37,714 nt of DNA from an uncultured Chloroflexota bacterium (lineage in GTDB: Bacteria > Chloroflexota > Anaerolineae > Aggregatilineales > Phototrophicaceae). The stretch spans positions 1 to 37,714 of the forward strand of contig CALBRY010000321.1 in NCBI GenBank assembly GCA_937927665.1, written 5' to 3'. The translations under genes and the position numbers were made by a program. This document shows, piece after piece, positions 7,401 to 15,348 of this stretch (the first letter of the stretch is position 1; every line of letters starts with the position of its first letter). Under the pieces are notes generated by a model. That model made no database searches. It worked only from the letters and a program-made list of their open reading frames with translations, and was not told where the DNA came from.

Positions 7401-10340
7401 GACCAGTTCGGGCAGTACAACTGGGTTGAACAAGCTGTTGCAATGGGGACGGGGGCGACTCGCGTAGGTGCGGATGGGCTTGGCTCGACGACGTTCACAC
7501 CGTCAACGCCGGGCGTGTACCGCGTGCGCGCGACGATCGCTGATGCACAGGGACGGGTGAATACCTCAAGTTTGCGCTTCTACGTGCGCGGTGAAGGCTC
7601 GGTAACATATACACCGAATACGTACGGAATCGGGCTGATTACAGACCGGGAAACGTATGTCCCCGGCGATACCGCATCGGTGTTTATGCAGCTTCCCTAT
7701 GATTCAATGTGGACGCTGTTGATCACCAGCGAGCGCGCCGATGTGATGACACATGAGGTTGTCACTGTCAGCGGCGAGTCGTTCGTTTATGAACTTCCGA
7801 TTACCGAAGCCTTCGCGCCGAATTTCTATCTGTCAGTGGCGGCAATCAAGGGCGGAAGCGGGTATTACGGTGATCCGTCGCTGCCGGATTATGACACGAG
7901 CAGTTTCAACATCAATGTGACGCCCACACACCGGATACTCAATATTGAAGTTGAGCCGTCGTCAGAAGCTTACGAACCGGGAGACACCGCCGCCTTCACC
8001 GTGCGCGTCACGGATGTGGATGGGAATCCGGTTGTCGCAGAAGTTGGCGCAGCGCTTACCGATGAAGCTGTTCTCGATCTGGCGCCGCCAAACAGCGCAC
8101 CCCAGATCGATGTGTTTTACCAACCGACAACCAACTACGTCACGACGCGAGTCGCTATGAGCGGCTTGATTGATATCCTCGAAGACGCGACCTTCCCGTC
8201 GGGTTATGGCGGTGGTGGTGGCGGAGACGATGGCGGCGGCGGACTCATCCGCGATGACTTTGAATACACGCCGTTGTGGGAAAGCATCGTTACCGATGCG
8301 AACGGCACAGCCGAAGTCAGCGTTGAACTCCCTGATAACCTGACGACATGGCGGTTTGATGCCCGCGCCGTCACGATGGATACCGATGTTGGGGAAATAA
8401 CCCGTGATGTAGTGGCATCGCTGCCGCTGTTGATCCGTCCCGCCGCGCCGCGCTTCTTCGTCGTTGGCGATCAGGTTACACTCGCGGCGATTGTGCAGAA
8501 CAATACGGATACGGATCAGACGGTAGATGTTTCGCTTCAGGCGGTTGGTATGCAGGTGAACAGTCCCGCCTCGCAGTCGGTAACGATCCCGGCAGGGTCG
8601 CGGACTCGCGTGTCGTGGGATGTTGTTGTGCTGGATGTCGAAGGTGTTGATCTGGTCTTTTCGGCACAAGCCGCGAGTGGACTGGCTGACGCGGCGCGTC
8701 CGGCGCTCACCAATGAGGACGGGTTAGTTCCTGTCTATGCTTACTCCGCACCGGATACCACCGGAACGGGCGGTATTCTCCGCCCCGGTGATGCGGTTTC
8801 GCAGACGGTCGCTATTCCGCCGCGTTATGAATTTGTCGAAGGCGCGCTTGATGTTCGCGTTGATACGTCGATGCTGGATACAGCATTTGGCGCACTCGAT
8901 TATCTGCGCGATTATCCCTATGCCAGCAGCGAATACACTGCCAGTCTCGTGATCGCCAATGCGCTCACACTGCAAGCGGAATCGCTGGCGGTGCTTACAC
9001 CAGAACAACTTACGACACTCATGGAAGCGGTTAGTGCGGGCGTGGAAAGCCTGCTCGCTGATCGTAATGCTGATGGCGGATGGGGGTATTTCCCGACGCA
9101 GGAAACCAATGCGTTGATCACTGCATATGTGACGCTGGCATTGATCGAAGCCCGCGATAGTGGTTTCGAAGTTGATCCGGCAGTCATCGAGAATGGCTTA
9201 CAGATTGCACGTGAAGATGCGCCGCTTCAGACGCTTAATCGCGGCGCGTTCTACTTGTATGTGCGGGCGCGCAGCGGTGAGGATATCACCAGCGCCGCCG
9301 CACCGTTCCTCGAAGACCGCCTTGAGTTGAATCACGCCGGAAAATCATTCCTGCTGCTGGCGCTTGCTGTGAGCGGCGCACCTGCTGATATGACCGATGA
9401 TCTGGTGAGTGATTTGCTCACAAGCGCGACGCTGACCTCAACCGGTGCTCAATGGGATGAAGCGCGTCCCGATTGGCTTAACTGGGACAGCGATACCCGA
9501 TCGACGGCGCTGGCACTGCTGGCGCTCACGACCGCGCGCCCGGAAAATGATTTGCTCCCGAATGCGGCGCGCTGGTTGATCACGGCGCGGCGCGGAGATG
9601 GTTGGGAGACGACACAGGAAACGGTTTGGGCGCTTCAGGCGTTGATCGCTTATGGGCGCGAAGTCGAAGGCGGTGCAGGTGAATTCCCGTATGAAGTGAC
9701 GTTCAACGGCGATGTTGTCCTCACGCCGGAAGCGGAACAGGCTGCAATCCCGGTGGGTGATTTCGCGGTGGGGGCACTCAACCGCCTGACATTCACACGC
9801 GGCGGAGATGCAGGACTGCTCTACTACACCTCATTCCTCAATTTGCGGCTTCCGGCGGAAGACATAACGGCACTCAACCGGGGTGTTTCGGTGCGGCGCG
9901 ATTATTACATCGAAACGAACACCGAAACGACGATCACGAGCGCTCAGGTTGGGGATACGATCACCGTGCGCTTGACGATCACCGTGCCGCAGGATATTTA
10001 CTTCTTCGTGCTGGATGATCCGCTCCCGGCGGGTGTTGAGCCGCTTGATCCTAACCTTCTGATCACGAGTCAAGGCGTGGATGACCCCGCGCTCGGTCCG
10101 CTGAATCAAGATGATCCGTTCTGGTTCTGGAATTGGTTCGTGTTCAACCGCACAGAACTACGTGACAGCCGTGCTGTGCTGTATGCGGATTTCCTCGCAA
10201 GCGGAACTTACGTGTACAGTTATCAGGTGCGCGCGGTCACGCCGGGGGTGTATCAGGTGATGCCCGCGCAGGGATTCGCGCAGTATCAACCGGACGTGTT
10301 TGGGCGAACGGCAGGAGATATTTTCACCGTTACCGAATAA
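4467..10340 (+). CDS. Giant secreted alpha-2-macroglobulin family protein, thioester-less
   Basis: A 1957-residue extracytoplasmic protein. The reading frame opens at a TTG (4431), but GTG 4467 is better: it follows GAAAGGG by 6 nt and starts a clean signal peptide (VIKKVIFPLLCLFVIAVSG, cleavage near VTA-QE). There is no lipobox Cys. Four Ig-like Big_5/SbsA-type domains occupy about residues 25-435, each with a P-x-V-x-x-x-x-P start and an (I/V)xFxxxMD strand. MG domains follow, including the MG2 hallmark YTDRPVYRPGETIYYRG near 676. After a Gly/Asp linker (about 1247-1258) comes the A2M domain (TPLWESIVTDANGTAEVSV) and an alpha/alpha-toroid thioester domain around 1470-1740. The thioester motif GCxEQ is replaced by YPYASSEYTAS at about 1483, so no thioester can form. 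Bacterial macroglobulins trap proteases at the cell surface; here trapping would have to be non-covalent. No penicillin-binding protein gene (pbpC), a common partner, is adjacent. Confidence 0.92.
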   Translation: MIKKVIFPLLCLFVIAVSGVTAQEISPPPQVIDIYPIPGVELSPTDPLQIAFDQPMDSASVQAAFTVDPAVEGVFAWNNPSLLTFVPQRGWARDTRYTITIGGSAAAQTGTPFSEPYVFEVQTVRPPRVTSVVPEPDSDAAAANARIVVSFDRPIAPLTTTGDLAAYPSPIVISPPLDGVGEWINASIYSFTPSGYYPGGADVTVTVPAGFTAADGSATAEDFTWVFTTLPPQMVSTNPANNDTEVPLNGGIQIIFSQSMDRASVESNFQLYNGETYLPVNFVWSDDSTEVIAQPVNLLTLETEYRVTISQSAFGADGGSRIEEPIAFSFRTLPYPAVQETDPFDGQTLQYLLYSARITFNTDMNWETLRDRIVISPQNVGWYPQTYESDLRTVWLQFENPPTDTDFQITVLAGVEDIYGNPTLSDKVFSFRTMSSGGNTVYPIINGNFVMTSAYNPDTFFRLMASGTSHVDFNLYDINMTDLSDEILGQYDDFLYMQSRGGNYGLSGNLPPFMEMLFPLRSWSSVFEVGDTQTAVYVPLSSDNGGQLAPGLYWLGLNADVGAGANMYGASETNTYQMALAVTTANITVKRTASETFIWVTDLQSGAVVPNAAVQILQDGVILASGVTDSNGIFRAPVVLEQSEAENEHVFVEVTGDGVYGAWYSNSESDLPTGRAYLYTDRPVYRPGETIYYRGVLRDRRDMDFSVPDQATAHLELRPVYDSTVLWEADVDITAFGTFSGSFTVPPDAPIGLLKLYVDFGDSVSYQFGYVGSDYEAENATSVTFRIAEFRVPEFEVQVTPQTDSIIQGDTLTAVVNASYYSGGALGDSPVEWNVIADMASFDYQGSGRWDFTPEFTYQDAFYSQQLLPEGGGGRQSTDAGGNAILETVSTVAPSPRPMIITIEGTITDQSGQAISGRAEVFAHVADAYVGLRTEGYVYPEDQPVNVDLLAVTPDSAVIPNAQITYEIELIRWVRQEADQFGQYNWVEQAVAMGTGATRVGADGLGSTTFTPSTPGVYRVRATIADAQGRVNTSSLRFYVRGEGSVTYTPNTYGIGLITDRETYVPGDTASVFMQLPYDSMWTLLITSERADVMTHEVVTVSGESFVYELPITEAFAPNFYLSVAAIKGGSGYYGDPSLPDYDTSSFNINVTPTHRILNIEVEPSSEAYEPGDTAAFTVRVTDVDGNPVVAEVGAALTDEAVLDLAPPNSAPQIDVFYQPTTNYVTTRVAMSGLIDILEDATFPSGYGGGGGGDDGGGGLIRDDFEYTPLWESIVTDANGTAEVSVELPDNLTTWRFDARAVTMDTDVGEITRDVVASLPLLIRPAAPRFFVVGDQVTLAAIVQNNTDTDQTVDVSLQAVGMQVNSPASQSVTIPAGSRTRVSWDVVVLDVEGVDLVFSAQAASGLADAARPALTNEDGLVPVYAYSAPDTTGTGGILRPGDAVSQTVAIPPRYEFVEGALDVRVDTSMLDTAFGALDYLRDYPYASSEYTASLVIANALTLQAESLAVLTPEQLTTLMEAVSAGVESLLADRNADGGWGYFPTQETNALITAYVTLALIEARDSGFEVDPAVIENGLQIAREDAPLQTLNRGAFYLYVRARSGEDITSAAAPFLEDRLELNHAGKSFLLLALAVSGAPADMTDDLVSDLLTSATLTSTGAQWDEARPDWLNWDSDTRSTALALLALTTARPENDLLPNAARWLITARRGDGWETTQETVWALQALIAYGREVEGGAGEFPYEVTFNGDVVLTPEAEQAAIPVGDFAVGALNRLTFTRGGDAGLLYYTSFLNLRLPAEDITALNRGVSVRRDYYIETNTETTITSAQVGDTITVRLTITVPQDIYFFVLDDPLPAGVEPLDPNLLITSQGVDDPALGPLNQDDPFWFWNWFVFNRTELRDSRAVLYADFLASGTYVYSYQVRAVTPGVYQVMPAQGFAQYQPDVFGRTAGDIFTVTE

Positions 10341-10373
10341 CGCTTGAACACGTGTACTAGGCTCGTTTGATTT

Positions 10374-10399
10374 GGGCATAGGGAACCTTCCCTATGCCC
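10374..10399 (+). terminator. Rho-independent terminator after the macroglobulin gene
   Basis: GGGCATAGGGAA / TTCCCTATGCCC, a perfect inverted repeat with at most a 2-4-nt loop, followed by the T-rich stretch TTATCTATGTTTT. It lies 34 nt after the macroglobulin stop. Confidence 0.85.
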
Positions 10400-10478
10400 T
10401 TATCTATGTTTTAGCCTACGCTCATCCCAGTGGGTATTCTTCATAAGTGTTGTTGCAGTGGTAGAGAGGCATAACTCA

Positions 10479-11162
10479 ATGACGATTACGATTGACCCGC
10501 AGTTTTCGGTATTTCATCTGGTGGATCGTGTACAGTTGGGAAACAGTGTTCTCAATCACCGGCGCACGATGTCGCTCGTCAGTTACGAAATCGAAAATGC
10601 AACCCTGACACACGGCGCGCGTAACCGCATCTTTGCCGGGTTTCAGGTGATGAGTAAGTTCATTCCGCAGATTGAGCGTTACACGAGTCTCGCTCAACGA
10701 GCGGAGTCTGTTTATGTGTTCGGCGTGATGGATGTTCAGCCGCCGCCGCTGCCTCATGTAACCTATGTTCCGCTTACCCAAACCGATCAACTGGCGAAAG
10801 AATGGTTTCTCGTCAGTCACGGGCAGGATTATTTCAGCGCGTTGGCGACAGAAGAAGTCAGCCACATTACCGATCCCGATGATCAGCGTGTCTTTAAAGG
10901 CTTGTGGACGTTCGATCTCTCGATGGTGATGATCCTTGAATCATGGTTGACGAGTGCGGTGGATGCGCGACCGCTCCAAATCAGTGATCTGGAACACAAC
11001 TTTTCCCAGCAGATTCGGTTGATGGCGGCGACGTTGGGGCGGTTTACGGCGCGGCTTTCGACCGATCAATCAAAATCCGGCACGCCAACCGTTGATCATC
11101 CTGAAGAAATTGGCACACTTATTGACTCAACGCTCAAACCCGCCGTCGATGCTGCTGAATAA
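10479..11162 (+). CDS. Stand-alone DICT sensory-domain protein
   Basis: A 227-residue soluble protein that resembles the DICT domain throughout, a putative sensor domain named from diguanylate cyclases and two-component proteins. Supporting features are the RRTMSLVSYEIE start, RNRIFAGFQ, the repeated aromatic/hydrophobic YVFGVMD strand, the EWFLVSHGQDYFSAL strand and FKGLWTFDLSMV. No output domain (GGDEF, kinase or helix-turn-helix) is attached, so it would have to signal through a partner. A GTG at 10458 is in frame, but ATG 10479 follows GAGAGG at 9 nt and is preferred. The gene is followed after 34 nt by the class-IV aminotransferase on the same strand and may share its transcript. Assigned by recalled family pattern, without a profile search. 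Confidence 0.72.
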   Translation: MTITIDPQFSVFHLVDRVQLGNSVLNHRRTMSLVSYEIENATLTHGARNRIFAGFQVMSKFIPQIERYTSLAQRAESVYVFGVMDVQPPPLPHVTYVPLTQTDQLAKEWFLVSHGQDYFSALATEEVSHITDPDDQRVFKGLWTFDLSMVMILESWLTSAVDARPLQISDLEHNFSQQIRLMAATLGRFTARLSTDQSKSGTPTVDHPEEIGTLIDSTLKPAVDAAE

Positions 11163-11196
11163 TCGGGCGGATCAGCGCTAGGAGAGAAGGCACATT

Positions 11197-12027
11197 ATGC
11201 CCTGCATTGTAAAACGCTTGACACCTGCTGGATTGGTACTTGTTGATACCAGCGCGAGTTCGCTGGCGGATGCCGCTGCACATGAGCCGAAAGACGGCGT
11301 TTACACCGTCACCAATACATTTGATACGGATCGCGTATTGAAGTTGAGCGCGCATTGGGATCGATTGGAAGATTCGGCGCGGCGGGCGAATATCGCGCTC
11401 AAGATAGATCGACCGCGCTTACAAGCCGCGCTTCGGCAGGTAATCGAGGAAGCGGGGTTTGGCAGTGTGCGTTTTCGTGTCACTGTTTCGGCGGGTGCGC
11501 CTGACGAATTTATTCTGTCGGTTGAGCCGTTCAAACCGCTTGCACCTGAAGTTTACGAAACCGGAATCCGTGTGATCACCTCTGCGGCGGCGAACCGCGA
11601 AAACCCCTCTGCCAAAACAACAGGGTGGATGCATGATCGCGCCGCGCTTGAAGCCGCGCTGCCGCCGGGGATTTTTACCGCGATTCTCATGAGTGAGGAT
11701 GGCGCGCTGCTCGAAGGAACGAGCAGCAATTTTTATGCTATCCTCGATGGCGAACTCCGCACCGCCGGGGAAGGGGTGCTTCCGGGGATCGCGCAGCAAG
11801 TCGTCTTTGAGGTTGCGCCGTCGATTCTTCCGGTGCGCCGCGATCCGGTGCAGATTGGCGATATTTCACGGTTGGAAGAAGCATTTATCACCAGCGCCAG
11901 CCGGGGGATCGTGCCTGTTATCGAAATTGATGGCTTGGCGATCAGTGGGGGAACACCCGGCGAGACGACGCGCAAACTGCGCGCCGCTTATCTCGCGTGG
12001 GTGGAATCTCACCTAGAGCCGCTCTAG
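11197..12027 (+). CDS. Class-IV PLP-dependent aminotransferase/lyase
   Basis: A 276-residue fold-type IV PLP enzyme. Family landmarks: HWDRL (His53, Arg56), the Schiff-base Lys probably at 140 (NPSAKTTGW), the pyridinium-binding Glu at 173 (EGTSSNFY), the GVLPGI phosphate-binding turn near 198, and EEAFITSASRGIVPV toward the C-terminus. The family covers branched-chain aminotransferase (IlvE), 4-amino-4-deoxychorismate lyase (PabC) and D-amino-acid aminotransferase; the sequence does not settle which. At 276 residues it is closer in size to PabC/DAAT than to a typical 300+ residue IlvE. A strong ribosome site (AGGAGAG) precedes ATG 11197. It converges on the methyltransferase gene with a shared hairpin. 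Confidence 0.85.
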   Translation: MPCIVKRLTPAGLVLVDTSASSLADAAAHEPKDGVYTVTNTFDTDRVLKLSAHWDRLEDSARRANIALKIDRPRLQAALRQVIEEAGFGSVRFRVTVSAGAPDEFILSVEPFKPLAPEVYETGIRVITSAAANRENPSAKTTGWMHDRAALEAALPPGIFTAILMSEDGALLEGTSSNFYAILDGELRTAGEGVLPGIAQQVVFEVAPSILPVRRDPVQIGDISRLEEAFITSASRGIVPVIEIDGLAISGGTPGETTRKLRAAYLAWVESHLEPL

Positions 12028-12043
12028 CGCCTGAGCGGTTCTA
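12014..12043. terminator. Bidirectional hairpin between convergent stops
   Basis: TAGAGCCGCTC / GAGCGGTTCTA, an 11-bp stem with one G-U pair and an 8-nt loop. It touches the stop codons of both convergent genes (12025-12027 and 12041-12043). The lack of a strong T-run makes termination efficiency uncertain. Confidence 0.6.
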
Positions 12044-12955
12044 TTCAATCGGTGCTTTGAAGTCGTAAATACCATCGCGGATTGCCCATGCCGCCGAGTC
12101 TTTCGCACAGCGCAGCGTATCGCCGTCGCGGTGTAGTTCACCGCCGCACAGCGGACAGGCGAAAATGTCTGTCATATCAAGCTGGCGCGGTGTATCACCC
12201 TGTGCATGATTTTTCGTGAAAACGCTGGGAGAGAAAAGCAGTCCGCTAAGCTGTGTCAGTCCGTCTAACCCTGCCAACACCTCTGTTGGAACGGTGCGCT
12301 TAAGTCCTTCGATTCGGAAATAGCTCACGGGGAGGCGGCGATCGGTTTTAAACCCCGCTGCACCGAGTTCACGCTCAATATATGCCGGATGAAAATCGAA
12401 ATTGAGTTCGACAAATTCGACCGGATCAAGATCGAATGGATTCCAGTTCTGTTGTTTCATCCACCAACGCAGCATCGACTTAAAATGGCGTTTGCTGGCA
12501 TATTCGAGGATGAATGTTCCGTTAGGGGACATCACCCGCCGCACTGACTTGAACGCCATGGGCACATCTGCGATGTGATGCAGCACACGGATCACCGAAA
12601 CGCCATCAAAAACGCCGGGTTTGAACGGCATGCGGTACATATCCGCTGCAACATAGGTGTAACGTCCGCCGCGCCCCAACCGATCTTGAGCATCCGCCAT
12701 CTGGGAGTAGGAATAATCGAGCAGGACAACCTGTTCATATGCGTTTAGTTCATCAGTCAGCCGCCCAAATCCCGCGCCGATCTCCAAAAAGCGTTTACCG
12801 CCGCTCGGCGGAAGCAGCCGCCGCAGCGCGATGCGCTCAACACGGTCTTCATAGTCGCGTCCCTGATTTTCCCAGAAGCGCGTGCGGTAATCCGTACCTT
12901 CGTAATCGCAGATTGGCGGATGATCGGGTGAATTCTTCTTGTCACCGTCGTTCAT
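12041..12955 (-). CDS. SAM-dependent methyltransferase with C-terminal zinc ribbon
   Basis: A 304-residue class I methyltransferase. Motif I is FLEIGAGFGRLT near residue 55, the ribose-binding acidic end is VVLLDYS, motif III/IV follows in YTYVAADMYRMPF and FDGVSVIRVLHHI, and RRVMSPNGTFILEY is the strand-5 region. The last ~45 residues form a Trm112-like zinc ribbon with CPLCGG and a later single Cys in LRCAKD plus the typical IRDGIYDF ending. Such fusions of a Methyltransf_11 domain with a Trm112-like tail are widespread; the substrate is unknown. Its ATG overlaps the upstream membrane-protein stop (ATGA at 12952-12955), implying translational coupling with that gene. Confidence 0.85.
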   Translation of the reverse strand: MNDGDKKNSPDHPPICDYEGTDYRTRFWENQGRDYEDRVERIALRRLLPPSGGKRFLEIGAGFGRLTDELNAYEQVVLLDYSYSQMADAQDRLGRGGRYTYVAADMYRMPFKPGVFDGVSVIRVLHHIADVPMAFKSVRRVMSPNGTFILEYASKRHFKSMLRWWMKQQNWNPFDLDPVEFVELNFDFHPAYIERELGAAGFKTDRRLPVSYFRIEGLKRTVPTEVLAGLDGLTQLSGLLFSPSVFTKNHAQGDTPRQLDMTDIFACPLCGGELHRDGDTLRCAKDSAAWAIRDGIYDFKAPIE

Positions 12956-13872
12956 GGTGCTTGTCCTTCTTCCGATTCAATTTCGGCGGCTTGCGCTGCC
13001 ATTTCCGGCGCAAATTCGCCGGTATATGTGTAGGGAGCAACCCCATAAATTTCCAGTTCGCCCACCGCTTGAGCGTTCACTTCATCAGGTCCGCCGACTT
13101 CGTAGACTTCAGGGCGAATCTGTTCATCCAACGCGGGAATGCCTCCCGGCGGCACAATTCCAGTTTCGACGGGCTGATTCGGCACGGGGACTGCTTCGAA
13201 ATAGAGTTCATAGCCTAGACCAGCCGTGCGCGAGAAGCCGATCCAAGGATCGGGAACACGTTCCCCTTCTTCGAGTAGATCGATCGGGCGACCCGCCAGC
13301 ACATCCCCAACAAGATTACCCGCTTCGGTGAAATCACCCGGTAGGTTATAGAGCGCGCGTGTGAGCGGTTCAAACAACAAGCGGAGATTTTCGATCGGAT
13401 CATCCAACTGCGTGTATTCGAGAGGAATAACGGCGCGGACATCGAGCGATACGTCAAGCATTTCATTGACGGGAACCATTAGATCGAGCGCGACCGGAAG
13501 TTCCAGCCCGACGGGAAGCTGCAAAAACACCTGCGCGTTGTTGAGCGTCCCAACGCCGGGGAGTTCAATGGTTGCGGCGACGGACAGCGGCACCGATTGA
13601 GTCAGCGTAACAACGGTATCCGTCTGGAGTGGGATATTCAGGACAACGGGAATGCGGTCGCGTACCGGGATTGTCCAGTCGATTGTCGCTTCGTTTAAGC
13701 CGACAAAGCTGCTGTGCAGTCCTGCCACCAGCGGGGTGACGATATTATTCTTGATATCGAAGATGAACAGCAGCAGCCCGATGATGACGACAACCAAAAT
13801 CAGGTTGACGACAAACGAGAAGATGATCATGAAGTTCTTGATCCCACTGCCCACTGCTTTGACAGTATTCAT
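12952..13872 (-). CDS. Membrane-anchored protein of unknown function
   Basis: A 306-residue protein with one strong transmembrane helix near residues 17-45 (FSFVVNLILVVVIIGLLLFI), then a long extracytoplasmic, beta-rich region with repeated short hydrophobic strands such as VPLSVAATIELPGVG and LPVGLELPVALDL. The C-terminal third is Pro/Glu/Gly-rich and low in complexity. I recognise no domain. ATG 13872, with GGGGTGG 5 nt upstream, is preferred over the GTG three codons earlier. It is coupled by a 4-nt overlap to the zinc-ribbon methyltransferase, so the two may act on the same envelope component; this is only context. Confidence 0.75.
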   Translation of the reverse strand: MNTVKAVGSGIKNFMIIFSFVVNLILVVVIIGLLLFIFDIKNNIVTPLVAGLHSSFVGLNEATIDWTIPVRDRIPVVLNIPLQTDTVVTLTQSVPLSVAATIELPGVGTLNNAQVFLQLPVGLELPVALDLMVPVNEMLDVSLDVRAVIPLEYTQLDDPIENLRLLFEPLTRALYNLPGDFTEAGNLVGDVLAGRPIDLLEEGERVPDPWIGFSRTAGLGYELYFEAVPVPNQPVETGIVPPGGIPALDEQIRPEVYEVGGPDEVNAQAVGELEIYGVAPYTYTGEFAPEMAAQAAEIESEEGQAP

Positions 13873-13891
13873 CACGTCCACCCCAGCGCAA

Positions 13892-13909
13892 GGTTATCAA
13901 AAGATAACC
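13892..13909. repeat. Perfect palindromic hairpin upstream of the membrane-protein gene
   Basis: GGTTATC-AAAA-GATAACC lies 20 nt before the ATG of the membrane-protein gene. It could be a leader hairpin or an operator. Nothing in the sequence decides between these. Confidence 0.35.
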
Positions 13910-13970
13910 GAGAGATTAGCACACATCTGGGTGTGAAAACAAAAGGGGATCGATCCACCGCCTAACGAAA

Positions 13971-14008
13971 AGCGGAGCACACAGAATGAAAAGTCTGTGT
14001 GTCCCGCT
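13971..14008 (-). terminator. Terminator of metK
   Basis: A two-part stem, AGCGG/CCGCT and CACACAGA/TCTGTGTG, is separated by a 2x2 internal loop and closed by an 8-nt loop. On the minus strand it is followed by TTTTCGTT. It starts 28 nt past the metK stop and isolates metK from the downstream membrane-protein gene. Confidence 0.75.
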
Positions 14009-14035
14009 CTGTCTACGGTTCAACTGCTATATAAA

Positions 14036-15271
14036 TTACAGTCCCGCACTGCGACGAAGCAGATCGGCTTTATCCGTCTTTTCCCACGGCACATCGAGAT
14101 CGTTGCGCCCGAAATGACCATACGCCGCGACCTGCTTATAGATCGGGCGGCGCAGCTGCAGATCGCGAATGATCGCCGCCGGACGCATATCAAAATTCTG
14201 GCGGATTAAGGCTTCGAGCCGGACATCATCGATCACACCCGTGCCGAATGTCTCGACCGCGAGTGATGTGGGATGCGCGACGCCGATTGCATACGACAGC
14301 TGCAGTTCAAAGCGTGTCGCCAATCCTGCCGCGACTACGTTCTTGGCGACATAACGCGCCATATACGCCGCGCTGCGATCCACCTTCGTCGGGTCTTTAC
14401 CGCTGAATGCGCCGCCGCCGTGACGGGCAACACCGCCGTAGCTGTCCACGATGATCTTACGCCCGGTCAAGCCGGAGTCGCCCATAGGTCCACCCGTGAC
14501 GAAACGCCCGGTCGGATTCACGAAGTAGCGGGTATCCGCGTCGAGCAGGTGAGCCGGAACAATCGGCTTGATGACTTTTTCGATCACCGTCGCGCGAATT
14601 TCATCCTGTGAAACTTCCGGCGCGTGCTGGGTACTGATGACGATCGTGTCAATGCGCTTCGGCTTGCCATACGCATATTCGACCGTGACCTGACTCTTGG
14701 CATCAGGACGAAGCCAGAGCACATCACCGCGCTTGCGGAGTTCAGCGAGGCGGCGGGTGAGTTGATGGCTCAAGGAAATCGTCAAAGGCATCAACTCGGG
14801 GGTTTCATCGCACGCGAAGCCGATCATCATGCCCTGATCGCCTGCGCCTGTCGCCTCGATTTCTTCTTCGGTCATGCGACCTTCTTTGGCTTCCAGCGCC
14901 TTATCGACGCCCATCGCGATATCGCTCGACTGTTCGTGAATTGCCACGATCACGCCGCAGGTATCGGCATCAAAACCGATTGTGCTGTGGGTATAGCCAA
15001 TGCTGCGGATCGTGTCGCGTACGACTTTTTCGACATCAACATAAGTATTCGTGGTGATTTCGCCAAAAACCAGCACCAAGCCAGTTGTCGCGGATGATTC
15101 GCAGGCAACACGCGCATTCGGGTCTTTAGCAATGATGGCATCCAGTACCGCGTCGCTGATTTGATCACACACCTTATCGGGGTGACCTTCGCTCACGGAT
15201 TCCGACGTGAAGAAGTAACGGGGCGACGTCATAAACGTCGTATTGGAAGTGTGGGCGTGTGACTGCACCAT
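14036..15271 (-). CDS. metK: S-adenosylmethionine synthetase (methionine adenosyltransferase)
   Basis: Makes S-adenosylmethionine from methionine and ATP in the cytoplasm. The 411-residue product has the N-terminal ESVSEGHPDK (His30, Asp32), the hexapeptide region GAGDQGMMIGFACDETPELM and the second signature GGGAFSGKDPTKVDRSAAY. Length agrees with the usual ~400 residues. ATG 15271 follows AGGAGA by 10 nt; the frame is open upstream only because it runs through the riboswitch. A second in-frame Met (residue 14, MTSPRYFF) would give the commonest bacterial N-terminus and cannot be excluded. Expression is controlled by the SAM-I riboswitch directly upstream, so the product shuts off its own gene. 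The gene has its own terminator. Confidence 0.98.
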   Translation of the reverse strand: MVQSHAHTSNTTFMTSPRYFFTSESVSEGHPDKVCDQISDAVLDAIIAKDPNARVACESSATTGLVLVFGEITTNTYVDVEKVVRDTIRSIGYTHSTIGFDADTCGVIVAIHEQSSDIAMGVDKALEAKEGRMTEEEIEATGAGDQGMMIGFACDETPELMPLTISLSHQLTRRLAELRKRGDVLWLRPDAKSQVTVEYAYGKPKRIDTIVISTQHAPEVSQDEIRATVIEKVIKPIVPAHLLDADTRYFVNPTGRFVTGGPMGDSGLTGRKIIVDSYGGVARHGGGAFSGKDPTKVDRSAAYMARYVAKNVVAAGLATRFELQLSYAIGVAHPTSLAVETFGTGVIDDVRLEALIRQNFDMRPAAIIRDLQLRRPIYKQVAAYGHFGRNDLDVPWEKTDKADLLRRSAGL

Positions 15272-15303
15272 AGCGTTGGATTCTCCTAGCACGTTGTGTG
15301 AAC

Positions 15304-15334
15304 AAAAAACGCCTCTCTGGAATGTGAGAGGCGT
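15304..15334 (-). terminator. Riboswitch expression-platform terminator
   Basis: Minus-strand stem ACGCCTCTC / GAGAGGCGT with an 8-nt loop and a six-T tail (15309-15304). Its 5' arm segment CCTCTCA (15331-15325) can instead pair with TGAGATGG (15357-15350, one bulged U), which is the 3' side of the aptamer P1 helix. That is the classical S-box antiterminator. Confidence 0.92.
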
Positions 15335-15348
15335 GCGGTGTCTACCGA

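Noticed and set aside
6477..7433. A 318-codon open frame on the minus strand within the macroglobulin gene
   Set aside because: Arg/Ile-rich composition typical of an antisense shadow of a high-GC gene; no start signal or recognisable motif, and the plus-strand gene is certain.
8200..8250. Gly-rich repeat as a possible frameshift or repeat expansion
   Set aside because: It keeps the macroglobulin frame and lies at the expected flexible region between domains; treated as a linker.
14273..15097. Plus-strand frames opposite metK
   Set aside because: Shadows of metK; the metK motifs on the other strand are complete.
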